Assembly (NCBI RefSeq): GCF_016107305.1
Contig: NZ_RCVR01000024.1
Location: forward strand, 1 to 64,000
Direction: 5' to 3'
DNA length: 64,000 nt
From: Roseomonas sp. KE2513
GTDB taxonomy: Bacteria > Pseudomonadota > Alphaproteobacteria > Acetobacterales > Acetobacteraceae
In this document: in pieces, positions 8,180 through 15,722 of the stretch
Layout: each line of letters starts with the position of its first letter
Position numbering within the stretch: the first letter of the stretch is position 1
Translations under genes and position numbers: made by a program
Notes under the pieces: generated by a model
Databases searched by the model: none
What the model was told of the DNA's origin: nothing
Seen by the model: only the letters and a program-made list of their open reading frames with translations

Positions 8180-9124
8180 TCAAGCCGGGATCGGCGCCGG
8201 GAGGTCCGCCTCGATGCCGAGCGCGCGGGCGGCGTTCTGCGAGACCATCTTACGGATCTCCTCGTCGCAGTAGCCAAGCTTGATGCAGAGCTTGATGCCC
8301 CGGCGGAAGCCCTCGATCGGGCTGAACACGCCGGTCTGCCCGAGATCGGAGCAGAGGATGGTCTGGCCTACGCCGGCCGCATCAATGTGCTTGCGCAGAT
8401 CCTCCTCCTCGCAGGTCTTGAACTTGGACCCTTCGAGGAACATGCAGAGGGAGTGCTCGACGAAGGCACCCATGGCGGCGATGCCGCTCACGTCGTTCAT
8501 CGAGGCGTCCACGATGTCCTCCGGATGCGTCAGGACGAGGCGGTTCACGCCGCGCCGGCGGGCTTCCTCGAAGATGAGCCATGTCTCGCTGATGTGCAGG
8601 TGGCCGCTGGCGAGGGCGATGTCGTTCCGCGCGATGATGTCGAGAACCTCCTTCACCTCGTCCCGCACGGCTTTGCTGCCGTCGAGAACCGGGATTTCCG
8701 CCGCCGGCCGGATCTTCTGGGTGGAGGCCGGGTGGACCCAGCCCGCGGTCTTCTCCCAACGCAGGTGGTTCTCGGCCGCGAGGGTCGGCATCCAGACGAC
8801 CTTCCCGCCCATGGCCGCCATGTGCTCGACGGCATAGGGATTGAAGCCGCCGACCACGTTGTTGAGCACGATGCTCGAATAGACTTTCGTCTTCAGTTCG
8901 GGATGGTGTCTGGCGATGAGGGCCGCCGTCATGACGCCGCTGTAGTCGTGGTCCTTGGTGACGACTGCCGCGAAGCCCGCCTCGGATGCCTCGACCGCGA
9001 GCTGGAGATGGTCGATGGCGCGCTCGGCGATGGAGGGGCCGCTATGGACATGCGGGTCGATCGCGCCTTGCAGCAGGGCGTCCACGCGCTGCTCCACCGC
9101 GTCCTTGCTGCCTACTTCTGTCAT
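8180..9124 (-). CDS. DUF6282-type amidohydrolase-fold protein (module 1)
   Basis: A 314-residue protein related to the one at 45330-46277. Visible metal-ligand candidates follow the amidohydrolase order: DPHVHSGPS (HxH, near residue 25), VTKDHDY (Lys), ASGHLHISE, LTHPED, and CSDLGQT (late Asp). I recognise the family as uncharacterised DUF6282; the ligand set suggests a working binuclear metal hydrolase. It is the last gene of the minus-strand run DHOD-like / Bug / bicupin / this gene, whose control region carries two copies of the TGTTC-N9-GRACA-type dyad. The reaction is unknown; hydrolysis of an amide, lactam or carboxylate is inferred from fold and context. Confidence 0.85.
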   Translation of the reverse strand: MTEVGSKDAVEQRVDALLQGAIDPHVHSGPSIAERAIDHLQLAVEASEAGFAAVVTKDHDYSGVMTAALIARHHPELKTKVYSSIVLNNVVGGFNPYAVEHMAAMGGKVVWMPTLAAENHLRWEKTAGWVHPASTQKIRPAAEIPVLDGSKAVRDEVKEVLDIIARNDIALASGHLHISETWLIFEEARRRGVNRLVLTHPEDIVDASMNDVSGIAAMGAFVEHSLCMFLEGSKFKTCEEEDLRKHIDAAGVGQTILCSDLGQTGVFSPIEGFRRGIKLCIKLGYCDEEIRKMVSQNAARALGIEADLPAPIPA

Positions 9125-9200
9125 GCTGTCCTCATGGGCTGGTCGGCTGTCGGGGCCGGGGCGGATCCCTGGGTCGGATCGGATGTCGTGGAAGGCGGCC

Positions 9201-10100
9201 TCACGACGGCATCGGGTAGTCGGCCGCGTTGAGCACCCAACCCGGCTTGTTCGAAAAGTCCTCGCGCGGTGGGCAGAAGAGGTCGACCATCTGCCCGGCC
9301 TCCTTCGCTTCCGAGGTGTGGATGGAGGGCGGCGGGATGACGGTGAGGGAGGGGCCGCGGCAGTACTCGTGCTCGTCGGGCCGCCAGATCGTCATGTCGG
9401 TGGTCCAGGGCCAGCGGAGATGGTGCGTGTAGGCGCCATCGAGCACGAGCGAGCCCTGCTCGAAGTCGTCGTGGTGGTGTGGGGACATCTTGCGCGGGTC
9501 GCGCGGGCCGTCGGCGGGGTCGAGCACGTTCACCATCAGCGTGGTGCAACGCCAGATGCGGCCGAAACGCTTCGGGTCCGGCGGCACGTCCAGGCTGTAG
9601 GCGCGGAAGACCAGCCCGCCCGGCGGCTCCGGCCAGGGGCGTAGCGGCGGGATGTTCGGGTCATGCGCAGCATAGGCCGCGGCGTTGGAGCATTTCGCGA
9701 CGAGGTCTTCCGCCCGCGTCGTGAGGATGCGCACCACGCGGCCAGGTCGCAGCACCTCGATGCGGCTGTTTCCGGGCGGGATGAAGGCGAGGCTGTTGCC
9801 GGAGAGGCTATGGCGGGTGCCGGACACCTCGACCGCGATTTCGATGCCGGCATCGGGCAGCAGCACGGCGTACTCGTCGGGCTGGGCGTCGCGCGAGAGC
9901 ACAGCCCCGGCCTCGGCTTCCGTATAGGCGACCAGGAAGTTCTGCGCCCGCGCGTACCAGTGCCGTGCGGCCGCGTCCTGCTCCACTGGCGGGGTTTCGT
10001 AGAAGCGCTCGTAATGCGCGGGGCTGAAGGTGGTCGGCACGGGCGCGGGGCCGGCGGGAGGCGCGGCGAGGGCGGCGCGCGGGTCGGTCTGGTCGTACAT
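9201..10100 (-). CDS. Bicupin protein of unknown function (module 1)
   Basis: A 299-residue soluble protein with two cupin halves and no signal peptide. The first half holds LSGNSLAFIPPGNSRI; the second has the metal motif SPHHHDDFEQGSLVLDG near residue 206 (HxH plus Glu) and PPPSIHTSEAKEAGQ near residue 262 (second-motif His). It is clearly paralogous to 48128-49030, sharing the openings MYDQTDPRA/MYDRSDPRA, YTEAEAGAVLSR and the HHHDDFEQGSLVL core. It starts 12 bases after the Bug stop, so it is operonic. Metal-dependent isomerase, dioxygenase or lyase activity is possible; the substrate is not predictable. Confidence 0.82.
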   Translation of the reverse strand: MYDQTDPRAALAAPPAGPAPVPTTFSPAHYERFYETPPVEQDAAARHWYARAQNFLVAYTEAEAGAVLSRDAQPDEYAVLLPDAGIEIAVEVSGTRHSLSGNSLAFIPPGNSRIEVLRPGRVVRILTTRAEDLVAKCSNAAAYAAHDPNIPPLRPWPEPPGGLVFRAYSLDVPPDPKRFGRIWRCTTLMVNVLDPADGPRDPRKMSPHHHDDFEQGSLVLDGAYTHHLRWPWTTDMTIWRPDEHEYCRGPSLTVIPPPSIHTSEAKEAGQMVDLFCPPREDFSNKPGWVLNAADYPMPS

Positions 10101-10112
10101 AATCAGTGTCCG

Positions 10113-11087
10113 CTACTGCTTGGGGATGTTCGCTTCCTCGACGATACGGGACCAACGCTCGCCTTCCGTGCGAATGAAGGCTCCGAAATCCTCGGGGGAG
10201 GTGAAGGCGGGGGTGACGCCGAGTTCGAGCAGCTTCTCGCGGATCTCGGGCAGGGCGAGGACACGGCCGATCTCGCTGTTCATGCGCTCCACCACGGCGC
10301 GCGGCATTCCGGCAGGGCCGGCGACGCCGTTCCAGGAGCCGACGACGTAGCCTGGAAGGTCGCGTTCCGTGGCCGTAGGAACGTCGGGCAGCAGCGGGTA
10401 GCGCTCGGCGGAGGCCATGGCGAGCGCGCGGAGCCGCCCGCCCTGGATCTGGCCGAGCACAGGAGCGAGGATCTCGCTGGCGACATGGACGTCGCCGGTG
10501 GTGGTGGCGTTGATGAGATCCGGCGTGGAGCGGTAGGGCACGACGGTCATTTCCACGCCCGCCATGCTGCGAAGCAGCTCCGCGCCGAGGTGCTGCGCGT
10601 TGCCGACGGCGATGGAGCCGAGATTGATGCTGCCAGGCTTCGCGCGGGCGGCCTCGATCACGTCCTTCAACGTGCGGTAGGGGCTGTTGGCTGCCGTCAG
10701 CAGCACGTGGTCGAAGGTGGCGACACGGGCGACGGGGGCGAAATCACGCTTCGTGTCGTAGGGAAGGCTGCGATAGGTCGCGTCCGCGGTGCTGTTCGTC
10801 GTGGTGAGCAGCAGCATCGTGTAGCCGTCGGGCGTGGCGCGGGCCACGGGCTCGGCCGCGACGATCCCCGCGGCACCGGGCCGGTTGTCGATGATGATCG
10901 GCTGCCCCAGTCCTTCCGAGATCTTCGGCGCAATCATGCGTGCCGTGAGGTCACCCACGCCGCCCGGCGCGAAGCCGAGCACGAGGCGGATCGGGCGGTT
11001 CGGCCAGGCGCGCTGTGCCAGGGCGGGCTGGGCGAGTGCCGTGCCGGCGAGAGCAGTGCCGAGCAGGGCGCGGCGGGCGATGGTCAT
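10113..11087 (-). CDS. Bug/TctC-family periplasmic solute-binding receptor (module 1)
   Basis: A 324-residue receptor: leader MTIARRALLGTALAG...ALAQ, then WPNRPIRLVLGFAPGG, IIIDNRPGAAG, ATPDGYTMLLL and TVVPYRSTPDL. A strong GGGAGGAA site precedes the ATG at 11087. It lies between the DHOD-like gene (37-bp gap) and the bicupin (12-bp gap) on the same strand, consistent with one operon. Its counterpart in module 2 is 44306-45292. No TctA/TctB genes nearby. Ends in TAG. Confidence 0.91.
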   Translation of the reverse strand: MTIARRALLGTALAGTALAQPALAQRAWPNRPIRLVLGFAPGGVGDLTARMIAPKISEGLGQPIIIDNRPGAAGIVAAEPVARATPDGYTMLLLTTTNSTADATYRSLPYDTKRDFAPVARVATFDHVLLTAANSPYRTLKDVIEAARAKPGSINLGSIAVGNAQHLGAELLRSMAGVEMTVVPYRSTPDLINATTTGDVHVASEILAPVLGQIQGGRLRALAMASAERYPLLPDVPTATERDLPGYVVGSWNGVAGPAGMPRAVVERMNSEIGRVLALPEIREKLLELGVTPAFTSPEDFGAFIRTEGERWSRIVEEANIPKQ

Positions 11088-11124
11088 CTGTCTTCCTCCC
11101 TGGTGACGTTTCTTTTCTGGCCGT

Positions 11125-12261
11125 TCAGCCCTGCTGTTCCGCCGTGACGTAGCGGCGCCAGTTCTCGTTGAGCGGTGGCATCTGCGCGAAGGTCCTGCGC
11201 GTGTCGGCGGCGCGGCCTACGAGTGTTTTTGCGGTCAGTCCCTTGGCGGCCAGGTATGCATCCAGCGACGAGACTGCGTCGCGCAGGACCCCGGCGCCGC
11301 GCAGCATGACCGGCGAGGCGATGCCGACGGCGCTCGCCCCTGCCAGCATCATGCGCGCCACGTCGCGCCCGTCCCGCGCGCCGTTGATGCCGATGAGCGC
11401 CGCCTCGGGTCCCAGCCTCGCGCGGGTGAGCGCGAGCCAGTGGCAGGTGAGCGGCAGATTCCAGTAGCCGCCGATGCCCAGACTGGTGCCGAGCATGGGC
11501 GTCATGCTGTCGAGGTCGGGCACCATGCCAAGCAGCCGTCCCGCCATCACCACGGCGTCAGCCCCGGCCTCGAAGGCGGCCTCGGCCAGTTCGGGAACGC
11601 GCTCGGACTGGCCGGTAAGCTTCACCCACAGGGGGAGCGAAACGGCGCCGCGCATGGCTGCGACGAGCTCTCCGACGCGGCTCGGCTGCAGCTCCGTCGT
11701 GACCACGCCCTTCGCGGCCTGGCTGGCATAGGGCGTGCCGATGTTGAACTCGAGCGCGCGGAGCCCGGCCTTCTCGATCTCGCGTGCCAGCTCCAACGAG
11801 GCCGAGAGATCGGCCATGACGAGGCTCGCAACGAGGAGGCAGTCGCGGTCGCGGGCGAACCGGTCCATCGCGACGTTCTGGGCAAGCCATTCCTCGAAGC
11901 CAAGCGGCGACATGCCGGAGCGGCTGGCCAGCGTCACCTCCGGCGGAGCACTGGCATTCCAGGGAACTGGGTTCCAGCCAGCATCCAGCGCCACGTATTC
12001 GGCCCGGCCGAGCTGATCCTTGCCGGCCATCGTCTCGTTCGTGGACTTCACGACGACGGCGCCGGCGCCGGCTTCGATGGCGGCGCGGATCCCCTCCGCC
12101 TCGATCAGGTGCTCGGCCGCCGCAGCGATCACGGGATTCTTAATGAGGGTTCGGCCGAAACCGGCCTGCAGGCGGGAGGTCACCGGCAGCGTGGCTCCGA
12201 CGGCTGGCTGGGGAGTGCGACCGCCGGTCGCCGCGAATTGCGCGACATGTTTCTCTCCCAT
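11125..12261 (-). CDS. Dihydroorotate dehydrogenase-like FMN flavoprotein
   Basis: A 378-residue TIM-barrel flavoprotein of the DHOD / dihydropyrimidine-dehydrogenase C-terminal (PreA) family. FMN-site segments are visible: KNPVIAAAAEHL, VVVKSTNETMAG, LEFNIGTPYAS, LWVKLTGQ, GADAVVMAGR, LIGINGARDGRD and ASAVGIASPVMLRG. The catalytic loop reads NIGTPYAS where DHOD class 1 and DPD have NLSCP with the catalytic Cys, so the usual Cys is missing and a Ser may replace it. It is the first gene of module 1, divergent from IclR, with a candidate operator 10 bases before its start. Reduction of a pyrimidine-like ring is a guess from family; orotate as substrate is unlikely. Confidence 0.82.
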   Translation of the reverse strand: MGEKHVAQFAATGGRTPQPAVGATLPVTSRLQAGFGRTLIKNPVIAAAAEHLIEAEGIRAAIEAGAGAVVVKSTNETMAGKDQLGRAEYVALDAGWNPVPWNASAPPEVTLASRSGMSPLGFEEWLAQNVAMDRFARDRDCLLVASLVMADLSASLELAREIEKAGLRALEFNIGTPYASQAAKGVVTTELQPSRVGELVAAMRGAVSLPLWVKLTGQSERVPELAEAAFEAGADAVVMAGRLLGMVPDLDSMTPMLGTSLGIGGYWNLPLTCHWLALTRARLGPEAALIGINGARDGRDVARMMLAGASAVGIASPVMLRGAGVLRDAVSSLDAYLAAKGLTAKTLVGRAADTRRTFAQMPPLNENWRRYVTAEQQG

Positions 12262-12270
12262 CGGGTTCAG

Positions 12271-12289
12271 GGTTCGCGCACAAAGAACG
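12271..12289. promoter_or_regulatory. Candidate IclR operator (GTTC-N9-GAAC), DHOD-like gene side
   Basis: GGTTC-N9-GAACG, a perfect 4-bp-arm dyad 10 bases upstream of the DHOD-like start. It has the same arm sequence and 9-base spacer as the sites at 12376, 47156 and 48089, all in control regions of the two IclR-linked modules. Confidence 0.5.
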
Positions 12290-12375
12290 CTGTTCCAAAA
12301 TTGGTAGGTGGTGGGTCGGCGATGGTCAAGCCTGTTTTGCGCGGCTGGACATTCCTAGTTGTATTCCTCATATGA

Positions 12376-12394
12376 TGTTCTTTTCTCGCGAACA
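12376..12394. promoter_or_regulatory. Candidate IclR operator (TGTTC-N9-GAACA), IclR gene side
   Basis: A perfect 5-bp inverted repeat with 9-base spacer, ending 11 bases before the ATG of the module 1 IclR gene and abutting its ribosome-binding site. The position suits autorepression. It is the best match among four copies of the same dyad in this window. Confidence 0.6.
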
Positions 12395-12405
12395 GCAGGG
12401 TGGCC

Positions 12406-13221
12406 ATGCCAGCACCGCGAAATCTCGATCCACCCGGTGTGCGGGCTGCTGACACGGTGCTTTCCGTGCTCGAGACCGTCGCCTGGGCGGGAGAACCGAT
12501 CGGCGTCACGCAGATCGCGCAGTCGCTGAATGCGACGAAGAGCGCGATCTTTCGCCATCTCCAGACGCTCGTGGACCGCGTCTACGTGATCCAGGACGCC
12601 GATACGAACCGCTACCGGCTTGGGCCGCGCGCCTTCCTGCTCGGTTATCTGGCGCCACGGTCATGGGACCTAGCGCAGACTCTGGATGGTCCGATGCGGG
12701 AGCTGCGGGACGCGGTGGGATCGGCCGTGGTCCTGAGCACGCCGACGCCGCAGGGCGCGCTCGTCGTCTCCACCCATCCGGGAACCCATCCGATCGAGAT
12801 TGGCGTACGCCCGGGCAGCGAGCTCCCGCTGCACGCCTCCGCGCAGGGAAAGGTATTCCTCGCCTTTGGATCCAAGGCCGCATCGGATCGCGTGCTGCGG
12901 GGGCCGCTCGCCCCACTCACGGACCGCACGATCACGGACCCGGACAGCCTGGCGGCGGAACTCGCCCGCATCCGGGAGCAGGGCTACGCGACCGCGCCGG
13001 AGGAGACGCTGCTGGGCTGCAACGCGCTGGCGGTGCCGATCCACGATCACGAGGATCGGCTCGTGGCCTCCATCGCCCTGGTGGGCTCGATCCAGCACAT
13101 CACGACGGTGCCGGGCCCGCCGCTGATCAGCGCCATTCGCCTCGTGGCGGAGAAGGCTTCACGGCTGTTGGGGCAGGGGCTCGGAACGCGCGTGCCGACG
13201 CCCGCGGAGCGCCGGCGCTGA
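12406..13221 (+). CDS. IclR-family transcriptional regulator (module 1)
   Basis: A 271-residue regulator of usual IclR length. The N-terminal winged HTH spans about residues 18-75 (GVTQIAQSLNATKSAIFRHL), then an effector-binding GAF-like IclR domain with LPLHASAQGKVFLAF and a C-terminal half containing NALAVPIHDHEDRLVASIAL. The ATG at 12406 is preceded by AGGG; a GTG at 12400 is an alternative. It is divergent from the DHOD-like/Bug/bicupin/DUF6282 operon and homologous in role to the IclR at 47242. Two matching dyads flank the intergenic region, suggesting control of both directions. Confidence 0.92.
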   Translation: MPAPRNLDPPGVRAADTVLSVLETVAWAGEPIGVTQIAQSLNATKSAIFRHLQTLVDRVYVIQDADTNRYRLGPRAFLLGYLAPRSWDLAQTLDGPMRELRDAVGSAVVLSTPTPQGALVVSTHPGTHPIEIGVRPGSELPLHASAQGKVFLAFGSKAASDRVLRGPLAPLTDRTITDPDSLAAELARIREQGYATAPEETLLGCNALAVPIHDHEDRLVASIALVGSIQHITTVPGPPLISAIRLVAEKASRLLGQGLGTRVPTPAERRR

Positions 13222-13358
13222 CCCTCTGCCGGTGAGGCAGTGGCTCAGGAGGCAGCACAGCTCCGCGCGCTGCAGCAGGTCCCGCGACGCCCCAAGTGTC
13301 CATTCTTGTCCAGTGATGGCCTCAAAAGGGGCATGGATGTGCGCCCGGCGACCGCTTC

Positions 13359-14210
13359 TCAACCCACTTGGACGGTCATGGTGCCGATTCCACCGATGGC
13401 CGCCTGCATCACGTCGCCCGGGCGGATCGGCCCCACGCCTTCCGGCGTGCCGGTGAGGATAATGTCGCCCGGCTCCAGCGTGTAGAAGCGAGAGGCGAAG
13501 ACAATCAGCTCGGGGATGTCGAGGAGGAGGTCGCGCGTGTTGGCGCGCTGCCGTGCCTCTCCGTTCACGTCGAGGGAGAGGTCGAGAGCGGCGGGGTCGG
13601 CGATCTCGTCGGCCGTCACCATCCAGGGGCCGAGGACGGTGTAGCCATCGGGGGACTTGCGCATGCTCCGCTCCTCCGGGCCGCGGATGGTGATGTCGAG
13701 ACCGATGGCATAGGCCGCGACGTGGCTCATCGCGGTCTCGCGCGTCGCGTTCTTGCAGGGGGTGCCGATGATGGCGGCAAGCTCCACCTCGTGGTCTGTG
13801 CGACGCTCGGGCTGGACGAGGCGGAGCGTGTCGGAAGCGCCGGCGAGGGAGGAGGTCGCCTTCAGGAAGAGGCCCGTCTCCTCGATCTTGCGGACATGGG
13901 CGGCGTGGAAGGTCGCGGGGTCCGCTTCGGCTTCCTCAAGGTGCTTGCGGTAGTTCACGGGCGCCGCGACGATCTTGCCGGGATTGGCAACGGGCGGGCG
14001 CAGCCGGACCGAGGCGACCGGCACACCGGGCATCCCGTCCACAAGTGCCAGGATGGGCGCGCGCAGTTTTGGCAGGGCGGCGACGAGCAGGTCGTGGCGT
14101 GGCAACGGGTAGCGGCCGGCGGGCAGCGCGTCGAGCACGGCGGAGACGTCGTGCACCAGCTCCCCCTGGACAAGGCCAAGCCGGTTGTCGTCGAAAATAC
14201 AGAGGCGCAT
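13359..14210 (-). CDS. Fumarylacetoacetate hydrolase (FAH)-family protein
   Basis: A 283-residue cytosolic FAH-fold protein. KIVAAPVNYRKHLEEA, the acidic metal site in TDHEVELAAIIG, AYAIGLDITIRGPEERS and the C-terminal EPGDIILTGTPEGVGP are family signatures. Members are metal-dependent hydrolases, decarboxylases or isomerases acting on 2-oxo/2-hydroxy-acid intermediates at the end of ring-cleavage pathways. It converges on the IclR gene and is separated from the amidohydrolase operon by a hairpin, so it is probably its own transcription unit or the tail of an upstream one. Confidence 0.9.
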   Translation of the reverse strand: MRLCIFDDNRLGLVQGELVHDVSAVLDALPAGRYPLPRHDLLVAALPKLRAPILALVDGMPGVPVASVRLRPPVANPGKIVAAPVNYRKHLEEAEADPATFHAAHVRKIEETGLFLKATSSLAGASDTLRLVQPERRTDHEVELAAIIGTPCKNATRETAMSHVAAYAIGLDITIRGPEERSMRKSPDGYTVLGPWMVTADEIADPAALDLSLDVNGEARQRANTRDLLLDIPELIVFASRFYTLEPGDIILTGTPEGVGPIRPGDVMQAAIGGIGTMTVQVG

Positions 14211-14245
14211 CGGGAGGGCTCCGGTAACAGCGGCAAGGTTTGGTA

Positions 14246-14284
14246 GAGGAAAGCGCCGCCCGCCGTCGATGGGGCGCCTTCCTC
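14246..14284 (-). terminator. Rho-independent-like terminator of the TRAP/Mo-hydroxylase operon
   Basis: GAGGAAAGCGCC (14246-14257) pairs with GGCGCCTTCCTC (14273-14284): a 12-bp stem with one G-T pair on the minus strand, loop 15 bases, touching the stop codon of the last amidohydrolase. No long T-run is seen. Confidence 0.6.
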
Positions 14285-15722
14285 AGCCGCAGCGGTGCAG
14301 GCCGGCCGCGTAGAAACCCCGCAGCGCCTCCCGCAGAGGAGCCGTGGCCTCGCGCCAGTTGCGTGCGCCCTCGGCGCCGCGCCGCGCCTGGGCATCCAGT
14401 TCCGCCTGAAGGGCGGAAAGGTCGAGGCCCGTGAGGGCGCCGTCGCGCACCACTTCCCGCCCGGCCACCACCATCCGGCGCAGGGCGCCGCGCGTGGCGC
14501 GCTGGGCGACGAGGGCGGCGTCGGGGCTCTCGAGCACGAGGTCGGCGGAGAGGGCGGCGCGGTCCAGCACCATGATGTCGGCGGGGGCGCCCTCCGCCAT
14601 CGGTTCCGCAGGCGCCTGGCCAGTGACTGCCTGCCGGCCTCCGGCGCAGGCGGCGCTGAACAGGGCGTCCAGCGGCAGACCTTCGTCCAGCGAGGTGCCG
14701 CGGTGGAGCAGGGCGTTCAGGCGCAGCTCCCGGAAGGCGTCGTCGTCATCATCCACGGTGAAGCCGTCGAGCCCGGTCGCGAGGGGGACGCCGCGGCGGT
14801 GCATCTCGGCCATGGGCGGGATACCGTTCCGCAGGTGCAGGTTGGAGCTCGTGTTGACCGAGACCGTCACGCCGCGCTCGGCCAGCAGCTCCATCTCCTC
14901 CGGCCGCAGCCAGGTGCAGTGCGCGAGGGAGAGGCGCGGCGAGAGGAGGCCGAGGCGGTCCAGATGGCGGACCGGCCCATCCGGGTGCTCGGCATCCAGG
15001 TACTCGCGTTGGAGACGTGATTCGAGCAGGTGCATGTGGATGTGCCGGCCGGTGGTGGCGGAGCGCTCGGCGATGGCCGAGAGAAGGGTGTCCGAGCACC
15101 ATTCAAGGCCGTAGGGACCGTATTGCACCGTGACCAGCGGGTCGTCGCAGCTTTCGGCGAGGGCGTCGGCGAGACGCAGTTGCTCGGTCGGCGAGCGGGG
15201 CGGGGCGACGAGGCGCGCCTCCACCAGCGCGCGGGTTTCGGGCGGCAGGCGGGTGAGGATCGCTTCATCGGGGGCGTAGGCGAGGGCGTTGCGGTCGCGC
15301 ATGGAGACCGCGATCGCCACGCGCACCCCGACGGCGCGGGCGGCGCGCACCACGTCCCGCAGCTCATCCTCCAATCGCGCCGGGTTCTGGGGGCGGGTGT
15401 AGTGGATCATGATGGCGCCGCAGCCGCCGAGAGCTTGACGGCCAAGGGCGGCGGCAACCACCAGCCAGGGGTCGCAGACCGGTGCGCCAGTCATGGTGGC
15501 GAGCCAGATTTCCAGTGGTAGGTCGAAAGCGGCCAGCGCGGTGGGGCGGATGCCGCGCGCGTGGTCGTGCGCGTTGGCGAAGGGCGGCATGAGGATGTTG
15601 GCTGCCGCCTCAGGGCCTGCGGGCTCGGTGGCGGCGACGTGGTCCGCGCGCAGGGTGAGGCGCAGGGGGGTGCAAGCCGGGCAGGCCGCCCCGAAGCGGA
15701 GCGGGCGTCCCTCGAGGATCAA
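14283..15722 (-). CDS. Amidohydrolase-superfamily deaminase-like protein
   Basis: A 479-residue COG0402-type amidohydrolase. NAHDHARG near residue 50 gives HxH, HIHMHLLES near residue 225 and LAHCTWLRPEE near residue 267 supply later His ligands, and ATGLDGFTVDDDDD contains the catalytic Asp. The family covers cytosine, guanine and pterin deaminases and triazine hydrolases. It overlaps the preceding amidohydrolase by ATGA (15719-15722) and closes the TRAP/Mo-hydroxylase operon. Two different amidohydrolases in tandem suggest successive hydrolytic deamination or dealkylation of one heterocycle. Substrate not assignable from sequence alone. Confidence 0.88.
   Translation of the reverse strand: MILEGRPLRFGAACPACTPLRLTLRADHVAATEPAGPEAAANILMPPFANAHDHARGIRPTALAAFDLPLEIWLATMTGAPVCDPWLVVAAALGRQALGGCGAIMIHYTRPQNPARLEDELRDVVRAARAVGVRVAIAVSMRDRNALAYAPDEAILTRLPPETRALVEARLVAPPRSPTEQLRLADALAESCDDPLVTVQYGPYGLEWCSDTLLSAIAERSATTGRHIHMHLLESRLQREYLDAEHPDGPVRHLDRLGLLSPRLSLAHCTWLRPEEMELLAERGVTVSVNTSSNLHLRNGIPPMAEMHRRGVPLATGLDGFTVDDDDDAFRELRLNALLHRGTSLDEGLPLDALFSAACAGGRQAVTGQAPAEPMAEGAPADIMVLDRAALSADLVLESPDAALVAQRATRGALRRMVVAGREVVRDGALTGLDLSALQAELDAQARRGAEGARNWREATAPLREALRGFYAAGLHRCG

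Noticed and set aside
9663-11147. 494-codon plus-strand frame opposite bicupin and Bug genes
   Set aside because: Both minus-strand genes have full family signatures and ribosome sites.
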